Positions 17,474-26,473 of a stretch of DNA of 64,000 nt are shown here, in pieces. Origin of the DNA: Leifsonia sp. Root227 (GTDB lineage Bacteria > Actinomycetota > Actinomycetes > Actinomycetales > Microbacteriaceae); the NCBI RefSeq assembly GCF_001428745.1, contig NZ_LMIO01000004.1, positions 620,001-684,000 of the forward strand, read 5' to 3'. How positions within the stretch are numbered: position 1 is the stretch's first letter; each line of letters begins with the position of its first letter. Under the pieces are notes generated by a model. The model saw only the letters and a list, made by a program, of their open reading frames with translations. It searched no databases and was not told the origin of the DNA. The position numbers were made by a program, and so were the translations under genes.

Positions 17474-17893
17474 CTACTCGACGATCGTGACCTTCACCGG
17501 GATGTTTCCGCGGGTGGCGTTCGAGTACGGGCACACCTGGTGCGCCTTCTCGGCGAGCAGGTCTGCCTGTTCCCTGCCGACGCGCGGGATGTACACGTCC
17601 AGCTCGACGGCGAGCGCGAATCCACCTTCGCCGTTGCCTCCGATGCCGACGCTCGACGAGACGGCGGCGTCGGTGGTGTCCAGCTTCTCGCTACGGCCGA
17701 CGGCGTGGATGGCGCCGAGGAAGCAGGCAGCGTACCCCGCGGCGAACAACTGCTCCGGGTTGGTCCCCTCACCCGATCCGCCCATTTCCTTCGGCGGGCG
17801 GGTGTCGAAGTCGATCCGGTCGTCCTCGCTTCGGACGTGTCCGTCCCGTCCCCCACCAGTGGCGTGCGCGATTGCGGTGTAAGCGATATCCAT
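17474..17893 (-). CDS. organic hydroperoxide resistance protein (Ohr/OsmC family)
   Basis: A 139-residue thiol peroxidase that reduces organic hydroperoxides. Both redox cysteines are present: Cys57 in AACFLGA and Cys121 in VCPYSNATRGN, and the length and the GGSGEGTNPEQLFAAGYAACF block are characteristic of Ohr as opposed to OsmC. It acts as a cytosolic homodimer, recycled by lipoylated proteins in the family. No OhrR (MarR-type) gene is adjacent. It is convergent with the glycosyltransferase gene. Confidence 0.93.
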   Translation of the reverse strand: MDIAYTAIAHATGGGRDGHVRSEDDRIDFDTRPPKEMGGSGEGTNPEQLFAAGYAACFLGAIHAVGRSEKLDTTDAAVSSSVGIGGNGEGGFALAVELDVYIPRVGREQADLLAEKAHQVCPYSNATRGNIPVKVTIVE

Positions 17894-17960
17894 GCCTTCA
17901 GCACACAGCAGCGCTCTGAACGGCCGCTGGGAGACCGGTGGGGTGGGTGGGTGTATGGCG

Positions 17961-18887
17961 TCAGGGAGCGACGGTGAACCGCTGTCCCGTGTACTCCTCC
18001 AGCAGCTCCCACACTCGCGCCCCGACCGTCCTGTCGCGGCTCGTGCGTGTGGCGAGCGCGCGGGCGGGTGCGCCCTTCGTCACCCAGCGCGGGCCGAGGA
18101 AGTCTCCGCCGCGCACCTCGGGGTCGAGCGCAGCGCGCACCGGGACCCAGGCACCGTGGTCCTTGCCCTGCGTCCAAGCGGCCTGGAGGTTGTCGGCGAA
18201 GCGCTTCGCCTTCGACGGCTGGTTCACGCCCCGGATGCCCGGGGTGCGGCCAGAGGTGGAGTACCCGGGATGCACGACAACGCTCGCGATGTCCTTCCCG
18301 GCCGCTCGCAGCCGCCTGTCCAGCTCGAACCCGAGCACCTGCGCCGCGATCTTCGACTGCGCGTACGCGTTCCAGGAGTTGTAGCTCCCGTCGAGCTGCA
18401 GGTCGTCGACCGGGAAGCGCGAGAGCAGGGTCGCCAGGGAGCCGAGCGTGACGATCCGCGCGCCCGGCGTGCGCTCGAGCACGGGAAATGCGAGAGCGGT
18501 GAGCTGGAAGTGACCGAGGACGTTGGTGGACAGCACGAGCTCGTTGCCGCGCGCATCCACTGCTCTGTCTGCCGGTGGATGCACGATGCCGGCGTTGAGG
18601 AGCAGCACGTCGACCCGCTCCCGCTGCAGGAGCGCGTCTGCGGCCTCGGTGACGGACCCCGCGTCTGCCACGTCGAGAGGCGTCGCCCCCACGCTCGCAC
18701 CCGGGACGCGGCGGCGGATGGCCGACACGGCCGCCTCCGCTCGTTCAGGGCTGCGGCAGGCGAGCACCACGTGGGCACCCGCCGCTGCAAGCTGTTCGCT
18801 GGCGAAGTATCCGACGCCTGCGTTGGCGCCCGTGACCACGACCGTCTTGCCGTGCGCGTTCGGCACGGCGGCAGGGTCCCAGGTCAC
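17961..18887 (-). CDS. SDR family NAD(P)-dependent oxidoreductase
   Basis: A 308-residue short-chain dehydrogenase of the retinol dehydrogenase/WWOX-like group. The nucleotide-binding TGANAGVGYFAS loop is near residues 19-30, the LLLNAGI strand (NNAG equivalent) near residue 95, and catalytic Ser/Tyr/Lys are within the SLATLLSRF and SWNAYAQSKIA segments. NADP use and a lipophilic carbonyl substrate are typical for the group but not shown here. It overlaps the chorismate mutase gene by 4 bp, so the two are co-transcribed; no metabolic link is obvious. Confidence 0.88.
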   Translation of the reverse strand: MTWDPAAVPNAHGKTVVVTGANAGVGYFASEQLAAAGAHVVLACRSPERAEAAVSAIRRRVPGASVGATPLDVADAGSVTEAADALLQRERVDVLLLNAGIVHPPADRAVDARGNELVLSTNVLGHFQLTALAFPVLERTPGARIVTLGSLATLLSRFPVDDLQLDGSYNSWNAYAQSKIAAQVLGFELDRRLRAAGKDIASVVVHPGYSTSGRTPGIRGVNQPSKAKRFADNLQAAWTQGKDHGAWVPVRAALDPEVRGGDFLGPRWVTKGAPARALATRTSRDRTVGARVWELLEEYTGQRFTVAP

Positions 18888-19198
18888 CTGGCGCTCTCTG
18901 TGGCGATCCGTTCGTGATGGTGGATGACCTCGGCGACGATGAAGTTGAGGAACTTCTCCGCGAATGCCGGGTCGAGGTGGCTCTCCTCCGCGAGCGCGCG
19001 TAGCCGTTGGATCTGCTCGCGTTCGCGTTCAGGATCGGCGGCGGGGAGCCCGTGCTCCGCTTTCAGCGCTCCGACCTGCTGCGTGAACTTGAAGCGCTCG
19101 GCGAGCATGTGTACGACCGCTGCGTCGATGTTGTCGATGCTCTGCCGGATGCTGTGCAGCCGCTCGAGCGCTTCGGCAGTGTCCTCGTTCTGACCCAT
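18884..19198 (-). CDS. chorismate mutase (AroQ class, monofunctional)
   Basis: A 104-residue all-helical protein converting chorismate to prephenate for Phe/Tyr synthesis. It matches the AroQ fold: SIRQSIDNIDAAVVHMLAERFKFTQQVG in helix 1 with the catalytic Arg near its start, a QRLRALAEESHLDPAFAEKFL helix and a final VAEVIHHH segment. No fused prephenate dehydratase, dehydrogenase or DAHP synthase domain is present. It heads a two-gene operon with the SDR. Its start faces the T7SS locus and marks the last ordinary housekeeping gene before it. Confidence 0.92.
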   Translation of the reverse strand: MGQNEDTAEALERLHSIRQSIDNIDAAVVHMLAERFKFTQQVGALKAEHGLPAADPEREREQIQRLRALAEESHLDPAFAEKFLNFIVAEVIHHHERIATESAR

Positions 19199-19286
19199 TC
19201 TCCGACTTTATCCGACCCGGCACTGTGCCGCCGCTGGGATGCGCCGGACTTGACGCGCGCCATTCGCCGCCTATACGTTAAAACAC

Positions 19287-19325
19287 ATTCAACATTTGTT
19301 GCACAACCGTACAAGAACGTTGAAT
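19287..19325. promoter_or_regulatory. AT-rich promoter region with inverted repeats upstream of esxA
   Basis: The 164-nt gap before esxA is clearly more AT-rich than its surroundings. An outer inverted repeat ATTCAAC (19287-19293) and GTTGAAT (19319-19325) encloses an inner CAAC-ATTT-GTTG dyad (19290-19301) and a TTGCAC hexamer (19299-19304) that could be a -35 box. No convincing -10 was found at 17 nt. The esxA ribosome-binding site is TAGGGGG just before the start. A dedicated regulator is plausible, but none is encoded next to it. Confidence 0.45.
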
Positions 19326-19362
19326 AGCAATGCGGTATTTCATTATCAAATAGGGGGTTCAC

Positions 19363-19653
19363 ATGGGCCAGATCAGTGTCACACCAGAAGAATTGAAGCA
19401 GCAGGCTCAGGTCTACACGCGTTCGAAGGAAGAGATCGAGCAATCGATCCAGAATGTGAACCAGATGAACTCGACCATTGCCGAGCAGTGGAAGGGCCAG
19501 GCTTTCCAGGCATATCTCGAGCAGTACAACCAGCTTCACGAGAGCGTGAAGAAGTTCGAGGAACTGCTGGTGAACATCAATGAGCAACTCAACAAATATG
19601 CCGACACCATCGCCGAACGTGACGCGCAGGACGCGCAGAGCTTCGGCTTCTGA
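19363..19653 (+). CDS. esxA: WXG100 family type VII secretion substrate EsxA-like
   Basis: A 96-residue helical-hairpin protein with the WXG turn at W43-K44-G45, flanked by amphipathic helices of about 35 residues each, exactly the WXG100 layout. The N-terminus (ISVTPEELKQQAQVY) and the length resemble Firmicutes EsxA/YukE more than mycobacterial EsxA/EsxB pairs, and it is encoded singly instead of as a tandem Esx pair. It is expected to be secreted as a homodimer by EssC and to be needed for activity of the machinery. It is the first gene of the T7SS operon. A YxxxD/E export motif is not clearly present in the tail. Confidence 0.95.
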   Translation: MGQISVTPEELKQQAQVYTRSKEEIEQSIQNVNQMNSTIAEQWKGQAFQAYLEQYNQLHESVKKFEELLVNINEQLNKYADTIAERDAQDAQSFGF

Positions 19654-19678
19654 ACCCGTTCCACACCACAGAGACACG

Positions 19679-20179
19679 ATGCGACCACGGTCGCGTTTCC
19701 CGGCGCACAGCATCCTCGTGTGCACGCTTGCTGTCGCTCTGACAGTCGGTGCACACGCGGCGTCGCCCGCCACCGCCGATACCGACGACGACGCCGGGCG
19801 ATTGGATCTGAACACCAACGTCCTGGTTAACGAGTCGGTCGGCACGGGCACCGCCGGTGATTTCGCCATTCGCGGCAGGCTGTTCTCGGCAGATCTCGCG
19901 GCTCGGGCACACGAGCAGCGAGAGGCCGACGCCGAACGGCTCGGTGTGGTCGGCACCGTGACGTTCGCGCCGTCCGGTGTCGTTGCCGGCGAACACCAAG
20001 CTGTGCGGGAAGCGCTGTTCGATGACTACTCCACGGCGGTGCTTTCCGAGGTTCGCGAAGCCCGCACGGAGTCTCCGGTCCTCTACGCCCTCGTGCTGGT
20101 GGCAGGCGTCCCACTCGTGCTGGTGGCGGGTCTGGTGCTGGGGAGGCTCTGGGCGCGACGAAAGCGAGCAGCTGCGTGA
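19679..20179 (+). CDS. essA: EssA-like type VII secretion membrane protein
   Basis: A 166-residue protein with a signal-like hydrophobic segment (about 9-28), an extracytoplasmic domain of about 100 residues rich in Ala, Asp and Arg, and a C-terminal membrane helix (about 133-155) ending in a basic ARRKR tail. Topology, size and the position between esxA and esaB match EssA/YueC of Firmicutes T7SSb; direct sequence similarity is weak, as is usual for EssA. The ATG at 19679 places the signal helix at the N-terminus; an upstream in-frame start would overlap esxA. The stop overlaps the esaB GTG. Confidence 0.7.
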   Translation: MRPRSRFPAHSILVCTLAVALTVGAHAASPATADTDDDAGRLDLNTNVLVNESVGTGTAGDFAIRGRLFSADLAARAHEQREADAERLGVVGTVTFAPSGVVAGEHQAVREALFDDYSTAVLSEVREARTESPVLYALVLVAGVPLVLVAGLVLGRLWARRKRAAA

Positions 20180-20415
20180 TCGAGATCACCCTTGTGTTGC
20201 AGGGCAAGCAGATTGATCTGGTCGTGCCAGGCGAAGTCACGCTCGACAGACTGCGTCGGCTGATCGGAGCTGCCTTCGCCGAGAAGGGCCTGGTGCTGCC
20301 CGGCGATTTCTCCCTGGCGCTCGACGACAAGGCTCTCGGGCTGAGCGGCTCTGACGTGATCGCATCGTTCGGTGTCGGCAACGGTGATCGCCTGCAGATT
20401 ATGACGAAGAGGTGA
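20176..20415 (+). CDS. esaB: EsaB/YukD ubiquitin-like type VII secretion protein
   Basis: A 79-residue protein predicted to adopt a beta-grasp ubiquitin-like fold: two N-terminal strands (IEITLVLQGKQIDLVVP), a helix (LDRLRRLIGAAFAE) and closing strands ending GNGDRLQIMTKR, matching YukD/EsaB. In Firmicutes it is a small cytosolic component or regulator of the machinery. The GTG start overlaps the EssA stop by 4 bp (GTGA), and essB starts 3 nt after its stop, indicating tight translational coupling. Confidence 0.85.
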   Translation: MIEITLVLQGKQIDLVVPGEVTLDRLRRLIGAAFAEKGLVLPGDFSLALDDKALGLSGSDVIASFGVGNGDRLQIMTKR

Positions 20416-20418
20416 GCA

Positions 20419-21558
20419 ATGCGTATTGAGTTGGAAGGCACCGTCCTCGAGCTTGACGCCGGTGGTGGCGCTCTCCGTGTCGACGTATCCAAGAACGGTT
20501 ACGACGCGGCGTACCTCGACGTGATCCAGCGATACGTCGACGCGCGTGAGACGGAATCAGGGCTCAACCTCGACTACGCGCTCACTGACGGAGAAATCAG
20601 CTTCAGGGATGCCGTCAGCCGGGCAATGACTCGACGCGACCGTCTGGCTCTGGCGCAGAAGCTCGTGGCGTTCGTCAGCTATCGGGGCAGTTTCAGAGTG
20701 CCGGTGGTCCACCCGGACAACGTCTATCTCAACGGTGACCTGCTGCGGGTGGTGCACTGCGGCTTGCAGGGCATGCTCGCTCCGATGGCTTTCGACGAGT
20801 CGCTGTTCCTCCGGTCTCTGCAGGCGATGGTGCTCCAGATCTTTCGCCCGAAGCTCGCTTTCGAACACATCCTCGACGGGGCTAGGGGGCTCAGGGATCA
20901 TTTCTCGAACTCGGTGCGGCAGGCGACCACGACGGACGAACTGTTCACATTCATCGATGCGCAATTGAAAGCCGAGCACGCGGAGGCCGTGGCGACCAGG
21001 GTGAGCGTTTCGAGACGCCGCTACGCCTGGTACCGGGCCATGGGCGTGGTCGGCGTGACTGCCGGGCTGGCCGCCGGGGTGTTCGCTTGGCAGGCCGAGA
21101 GCCAGAATCGTCTGCAGTCGGCCGTCGTCGGCGCCCAGGCGAAATTCCTGGCGAGTGATTTCGCCGGGGCGCTCGGTGAGCTGGAAGACTATGCGGCCAC
21201 CGCGCTGCCGCCCTCTGCCAAGTACGTATTGGCCGTGTCGAGCATCAAGCTGGACGATCTCACAACGGCGCAGAAGCAGGCCATTCTCAACAATGTGTCC
21301 GAGAAATCCGATGACGTCACGCTGAACTACTGGATCGCTATCGGGCGCGGCGAGTTCGAGCAGGCACTCGATTTCGCGCAGAACCTCGGCGACGACCAGC
21401 TCACGCTGCTGGCATACACCGACCTGTATCAGGCGACCAAGCTCGACACCCAGATGGCAGGCGGCAAAAAGCAAGAGCGCCTCGACCGCTACGCGAAGGC
21501 GATCGACGAGCTGACGGCGAAGCTTGCGGGTTCGGGCGCTGAGGCGGCGAAAAGATGA
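20419..21558 (+). CDS. essB: EssB/YukC type VII secretion pseudokinase membrane protein
   Basis: A 379-residue single-pass protein. The N-terminal 200 residues form the pseudokinase-like domain with the VHPDNVYLNGDLLRVVHCGL segment near residue 100. A membrane helix follows at about 203-225. The extracytoplasmic part is helical and ends with a LLAYTDLYQATKLDTQMAGG-type stretch very similar to the C-terminal region of EssB/YukC. This protein is diagnostic for T7SSb, since ESX systems of Actinobacteria use EccB, EccD and EccE instead. It bridges EssC to the membrane complex as a dimer. The stop overlaps the essC start by 4 bp. Confidence 0.93.
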   Translation: MRIELEGTVLELDAGGGALRVDVSKNGYDAAYLDVIQRYVDARETESGLNLDYALTDGEISFRDAVSRAMTRRDRLALAQKLVAFVSYRGSFRVPVVHPDNVYLNGDLLRVVHCGLQGMLAPMAFDESLFLRSLQAMVLQIFRPKLAFEHILDGARGLRDHFSNSVRQATTTDELFTFIDAQLKAEHAEAVATRVSVSRRRYAWYRAMGVVGVTAGLAAGVFAWQAESQNRLQSAVVGAQAKFLASDFAGALGELEDYAATALPPSAKYVLAVSSIKLDDLTTAQKQAILNNVSEKSDDVTLNYWIAIGRGEFEQALDFAQNLGDDQLTLLAYTDLYQATKLDTQMAGGKKQERLDRYAKAIDELTAKLAGSGAEAAKR

Positions 21559-24500
21559 CCGTGTTCGACGTAGAGCAGCCTGGGGACCCTCGGCAGGTGG
21601 CTCTCGATTCCCGACTCGATGCGAGCCGGTTGCAGTATCTCGTGTATGTGCTCGATGGTCAGCGCGCGATCAAACTCGCGCTCACTGAAGACCATCCGTT
21701 CGTCGATCATCACGGTCACAAGCTCAGCGTGATCAATGCCGCGCTTTACGCGGATGGCGACCGCCTCAGCGATGGACTGCACACGGTGGGTGACCTCACC
21801 TGTCTGGTGGTTTCCGCCTCCTGCGCCGTCACCAGGTTCTTCACCATCGACCAGAGCGCGGAGTTCGTCATCGGAGATGCGCCGTACGCCGGTATCAGAG
21901 CGGTGGACTCACCGCTCCTGATCGTGCGTGATGGATCGCTGATCGTCGACCCGCTCGATCGGCTCGTGTACGTGAACGACGCGGCGGTCACAGATCGGCA
22001 GAGCTTCGACATCGTTGCCGGGATGGTGGTGCTGGCCGAAGGATTCCTGCTTGAGAAACGCCCGACGCAATTCAAGATCACGCAGCTTCATTCCGGCCTC
22101 ATGTTCGATCACACGAAGCTGCTGATCCAGCAGCCGGTGAGCGAGTTCCCCCCGGATTTCCCCGACTATCGACGCTCCCCGAAGCTGAATCTCGAAGTCG
22201 CCGAGGCCGAATTCACGCTGCAGGGCCCGGACAGGCCGGGTGCCAAGCCGAAGAACCGCGTCATGCGGATGCTGGTGCCCCCGTTTGCCATGATCGCGGC
22301 CATGGGTGCCACGACCCTGATCATGGGCAACAACCCGCTGATGTTGATCGGCATGGGGCTCGCGAGCATCTTGACGGCTTCCTTTACCGTGTCCCAGTTC
22401 GTCGCGGAGAAGAAGGAAGCAAAGGCGTCGGCGTTGCAGGCCGAGGAGGACTACACCCGCTACCTGCTGCGGACGGTGGCCGACGTCTCCCGCGCGTATG
22501 ACGACGAACGCGAGGTGCTTCGGTATCAGCAGCCGAGCCCGCTGCAGCTGACCGAGATGGTCGAGCGATATGACCCGAGAATCTACGAGCGTCAGCGTTT
22601 CAACAAGGACTTTCTGAGCATCTCGCTGGGACTGTCCGATCGCCCTTCTGCGGTGAAGGTGTCCTCGGTCGTAAGCGAGAAGGACTCCAGCGCGCAGGGG
22701 CAGCATGTGACGGAGCTCGCAGCGGGGTTCCAGACACAACGCGATGTACCGACCCCGATCGACCTCTCCGGGCAGACGATCGGGCTGGTCGGGCCGCCCG
22801 AAGTCGTCACCGACTACGTGCAGTCGCTGCTGTTTCAGACCGCGTTCTTCCACTCCTATCGCGACGTGAACTTCGTGAGTCTGCTCTCGCGCGAGGCCTA
22901 CGCGAAGACGTGGAACACCTGGAGGTTGCTGCCGCATTTCAAACTGCAGGAACTCAACATGCGCGGTCTGATCCACACGGAGAAGCTGCGTGATGTGGTG
23001 CTGAACAGCTTCTATCAACTCCTCCAGAAGCGCGTGCAACTCCGGAAAGAGGCCGGCACGCAGAAGCCGCAGTTCGCGCCGCACTATGTGTTCACGATCT
23101 CCGATTTCCGCTTCCTCGCCGGTCACGGCATCAACGAGCTCCTCGCCGACGACATGAGCGAACTCGGGGTGACGGTGATCTGGTGCAGCGAAGACGCGAA
23201 GCTGCTGCCCGAGACGGTGACCGCGCTCATCCAGGCGCCGCACCACGTTCGGGGCGAACTGACCACGAACAACAGCGTGTACGTCGCGACACCCTTCACA
23301 CCGCACGCGCTCCCGCACGATCTTGAGCATTCGCTTCGCAAGCTGTCGAACCTGAACCATCTCGAGGTCGAGAAGAACGCGGTGCCGGAGTCGCTGAGCC
23401 TGCTGGATCAGTACGAGGTGAAAACCGTTGAAGACCTGCAGATCGCTGAGCGGTGGAGCCGGGCCGAACCGAGCAAATCGATCGCATCCCTGATCGGCTG
23501 GCGCGGTAAAGCCGACTACGTGCACTGGGATCTGCACGAGCGCGCGCACGGCCCGCACGCTCTCGTCGGCGGAACGACGGGTTCGGGGAAGTCCGAGTTC
23601 CTGACCACGTACCTCATCGGCCTCGCGATCAATTTCTCTCCCGAAGACATCGGAATGCTCATCATCGACTGGAAGGGCGGGGGCATCGCAAACACGCTTG
23701 ACAAGCTGCCCCACTTCATGGGCGCCATCACGAACCTCGACGGTGCCGGCACTGCGCGAGCGCTCGCGAGCATCACGGCCGAACTCAACAAGCGACAGCG
23801 CGAATTCGCCATCTACGGCGTGAACAGCATCAACGCGTACATGAGCCTGTACAAGCAGCGGCACGACCCGAAGCCCGACGTCACATACCCGACCAAACCG
23901 TTGCCGCATCTGGTGCTCGTCTCCGACGAATTCGCCGAGCTCAAAGCGAATGTGCCCGAGTTCCTAGACGAGCTCACGTCGGTGGCGCGCATCGGGCGAA
24001 GCCTCGGCGTGCACCTGATTCTCGCAACGCAGAAGCCCAGCGGGGTGGTCAACGATCAGATCGAGGCGAACTCGACGTCGAAGATCGCATTGAAGATGGC
24101 GAGCGAGCAGGACTCCAACGAGCTGTTGAAGACCACCGACGCCGCGCACATCACCAACCCGGGTCGTGGGTTCCTCAAAGTCGGACAGAACGAGGTCTAC
24201 GAGCTCTTCCAGAGCGGCTACGCCGGTGCGCCATACGACCCGGATGCGGTGGTGAGCGAGCAGATCGACGAGCGCATCTACAAGATCAACGACCTCGGCC
24301 AGTACGAACTGTTCTACGACCCAGACGAAGAGGTCACGCAGGGGAAGGACACGAGCGATCTCCCCTCGCAGTTGGAAGCAGTCATCGACACCATCGCCGA
24401 CATCTTCCGCAGCGACGATGCGCTGACGCCTCCGGATAAGCCGTGGCTCCCGAACCTGCCGGCGAGCATCCCCACCCCCGAGTCTGGCCGCACCAGCGGC

Positions 24501-26012
24501 CTGAGTGTTCCGCTGGGCATGCTCGACATCCCCGCCCGTCAGGCGCAGGAGAACTACGAGTTCGATCTGGCACGGGCCGGACACACCGTGCTGTTCGGCA
24601 GCCCCGGCTACGGCAAATCGACCGTGCTGCAGACCCTCGTGATGAACCTTGCGAAGACCAGCACGCCTGAACAGGTGCAGGTGCAGCTCATCGACTTCGG
24701 GAACAACGGCCTGCTGCCGCTGAGGGGCCTGCCGCATGTAGCGGACATCGTCACCCTCGAAGAGGCCGAGAAGCTCGGCAAAATGCTCGACGTGATCGCG
24801 GCGCTCCTGGCCACGCGCAAGGAGCGCTTCAAAGAAGCCGGCGTCGCGAACCTGGAGCAGTACCGGGCGAAGACGGGGCGAGACCTGCCGATCGTCGTGA
24901 CCGTGCTCGACGGATACGACAACCTCACCGCGAACGATCGCCGAAAGGAAGCGATCGATTCCCTGCTGTTGCAGGTGCTGCGCGAAGGCTCAGCCCTCGG
25001 CGTGAACCTCGTGATGAGCGCGAGCCGTGTCGGCGCGGTTCGCATGAACATGCTGAGCAACATGTCGACCAAGCTGTGCCTCTACCTCAACGAAGAGAGC
25101 GAACTCGCGCAGCTCATGGGGCGCGATCGGCTGACCCAGGCCGATCTCCCTGGTCGGGGTCAGGTACTGATCGACGTCCCCACCGCCATCCAGTTCTATC
25201 TCCCCGCACCCGGCAAGGACGGCGCCGAGACGCTCGCAGCCCTCGAACAGCAGATCGCCGCGCTGGGCGAGAGCTGGACGGGCGCACGGCCGACGGAGAT
25301 CCCGATGGTCCCGCGGGAGCTCACGCCAGACGCGTTCCGGAGCTATGTGCCCCGTGAGGCGTCGCCGGACACGCTGTTCTTCGGGTTGAACAAAGGCAGT
25401 GCCGCACCCGAAGGCTTCGAGCTGTTTCAGGGTGAGTCCCTGGCGATCTTCCCCGAGACAGGAAAGCAAGCCGCGTTGCTGTATCCGTTCTTGATCAGTC
25501 AAATGCTGGGCGCTGCCGCTGGCGAAGATCTCGTGGTGATCGATGCTCACAACACGCTGGAACCGCTTCTCGGGTCAGCGGTGGGTCTTTATGTTGGAAA
25601 GACCATGCTCAAGGGCCAGGCCACGGTGGTGGCGAGGGCCTTGACGGAGCTGGTGGAGAACGGCGCTCAGACGCGGCAGTGCGTCGTGATCAACGGCATG
25701 ACCGATGTGTTCGACAAGCTCACGCTTCCGACGGATCAGGTCGCTGAACTCCTGAGTGTCGGTAGTCAGAACGCCCAGCTGATCGTGCTGGATCACTTGT
25801 CCAGGGTGAACGGCAGTTTCGGCATGGTCGGGCCGGTGAAGGAGAACGTCGGCCAGATCCTGTTCGGCGGCGAATTGAGCACGCAGCGCTTCGTCGACAA
25901 TCTGCCGCTATCGGTCAAGAAGGAGACCCATGGCAAGAGCGTGTTGCATTCGCTGAAGAACGACGAGCTCTTCCAGATTGTCGTTCCGATGGCGCACGAG
26001 AGCGAAGGTTAG
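21555..26012 (+). CDS. essC: EssC type VII secretion FtsK/SpoIIIE ATPase
   Basis: The 1485-residue motor protein. Two FHA-like domains occupy about residues 1-200, then two membrane helices near 240-285 (MLVPPFAMIAAMGATTLIMG and following). Three P-loop domains follow. D1 has Walker A GTTGSGKS at 673-680 and Walker B LIIDWKG with D705. D2 has GSPGYGKST at 1015-1023 and a degenerate Walker B around D1119. D3 has only FPETGKQA, lacking the Ser/Thr after Lys. N-terminal FHA domains and a single polypeptide are the T7SSb arrangement; ESX systems instead have EccC without FHA. It recognises EsxA and LXG substrates and drives export. Confidence 0.96.
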   Translation: MTVFDVEQPGDPRQVALDSRLDASRLQYLVYVLDGQRAIKLALTEDHPFVDHHGHKLSVINAALYADGDRLSDGLHTVGDLTCLVVSASCAVTRFFTIDQSAEFVIGDAPYAGIRAVDSPLLIVRDGSLIVDPLDRLVYVNDAAVTDRQSFDIVAGMVVLAEGFLLEKRPTQFKITQLHSGLMFDHTKLLIQQPVSEFPPDFPDYRRSPKLNLEVAEAEFTLQGPDRPGAKPKNRVMRMLVPPFAMIAAMGATTLIMGNNPLMLIGMGLASILTASFTVSQFVAEKKEAKASALQAEEDYTRYLLRTVADVSRAYDDEREVLRYQQPSPLQLTEMVERYDPRIYERQRFNKDFLSISLGLSDRPSAVKVSSVVSEKDSSAQGQHVTELAAGFQTQRDVPTPIDLSGQTIGLVGPPEVVTDYVQSLLFQTAFFHSYRDVNFVSLLSREAYAKTWNTWRLLPHFKLQELNMRGLIHTEKLRDVVLNSFYQLLQKRVQLRKEAGTQKPQFAPHYVFTISDFRFLAGHGINELLADDMSELGVTVIWCSEDAKLLPETVTALIQAPHHVRGELTTNNSVYVATPFTPHALPHDLEHSLRKLSNLNHLEVEKNAVPESLSLLDQYEVKTVEDLQIAERWSRAEPSKSIASLIGWRGKADYVHWDLHERAHGPHALVGGTTGSGKSEFLTTYLIGLAINFSPEDIGMLIIDWKGGGIANTLDKLPHFMGAITNLDGAGTARALASITAELNKRQREFAIYGVNSINAYMSLYKQRHDPKPDVTYPTKPLPHLVLVSDEFAELKANVPEFLDELTSVARIGRSLGVHLILATQKPSGVVNDQIEANSTSKIALKMASEQDSNELLKTTDAAHITNPGRGFLKVGQNEVYELFQSGYAGAPYDPDAVVSEQIDERIYKINDLGQYELFYDPDEEVTQGKDTSDLPSQLEAVIDTIADIFRSDDALTPPDKPWLPNLPASIPTPESGRTSGLSVPLGMLDIPARQAQENYEFDLARAGHTVLFGSPGYGKSTVLQTLVMNLAKTSTPEQVQVQLIDFGNNGLLPLRGLPHVADIVTLEEAEKLGKMLDVIAALLATRKERFKEAGVANLEQYRAKTGRDLPIVVTVLDGYDNLTANDRRKEAIDSLLLQVLREGSALGVNLVMSASRVGAVRMNMLSNMSTKLCLYLNEESELAQLMGRDRLTQADLPGRGQVLIDVPTAIQFYLPAPGKDGAETLAALEQQIAALGESWTGARPTEIPMVPRELTPDAFRSYVPREASPDTLFFGLNKGSAAPEGFELFQGESLAIFPETGKQAALLYPFLISQMLGAAAGEDLVVIDAHNTLEPLLGSAVGLYVGKTMLKGQATVVARALTELVENGAQTRQCVVINGMTDVFDKLTLPTDQVAELLSVGSQNAQLIVLDHLSRVNGSFGMVGPVKENVGQILFGGELSTQRFVDNLPLSVKKETHGKSVLHSLKNDELFQIVVPMAHESEG

Positions 26013-26014
26013 CG

Positions 26015-26473
26015 ATGCCCTTAGAACTCGCAGGCATGCTCCTGGGCTTGGGGTCCGTCGTTCGGCTGGAAAGCCAGAGTGTCTCCGGCCTGTTCGTGGT
26101 TCTCGCGCGCGGAGCATTTCGGCCGGACAGCAATCGTGACGAGGTCCTAGCTCGCTACTTGGTCGGCCCGCATCCATACGGCGAAGCCCCCGATCAGGAG
26201 ACGTTCCCGGTCTTGGCCAGCGACGTTCGCGAGGTCGTCTTCGAGGGTTACCTGGATGACGCCGATGCAGCCTTTCTCGAGGATCTCCTCGACCAGATGG
26301 AAAACGGGCGAAGGATCACTGCGCCGGCGAAGAAGTTCACCGACGCCCTCACCGTTGTTCCGGAAGCAGGAGCAGCCCATCCGGCCGATGACGACAGCGC
26401 TCCGGCGCTGGCAGACCCCTTCGCTGAACTTCGGACATTAGCCAGCCACGAATATCGGAGGAGTGAACAGTGA
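26015..26473 (+). CDS. DUF4176 domain protein (T7SSb-associated)
   Basis: A 152-residue protein whose first 95 residues read like DUF4176: LGLGSVVRLESQSVSGLFVV, a strand entering RYLVGPHPYGE, and VREVVFEGYLDDADAAFLEDL, followed by an acidic, disordered tail. DUF4176 proteins are small cytosolic factors found in Firmicutes T7SSb loci; their biochemical role is not settled. The gene starts 3 nt after essC, with a GAAGG ribosome-binding site inside the end of essC, and overlaps the next gene by 4 bp. It therefore links the core machinery to the effector module in one transcript. Confidence 0.75.
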   Translation: MPLELAGMLLGLGSVVRLESQSVSGLFVVLARGAFRPDSNRDEVLARYLVGPHPYGEAPDQETFPVLASDVREVVFEGYLDDADAAFLEDLLDQMENGRRITAPAKKFTDALTVVPEAGAAHPADDDSAPALADPFAELRTLASHEYRRSEQ

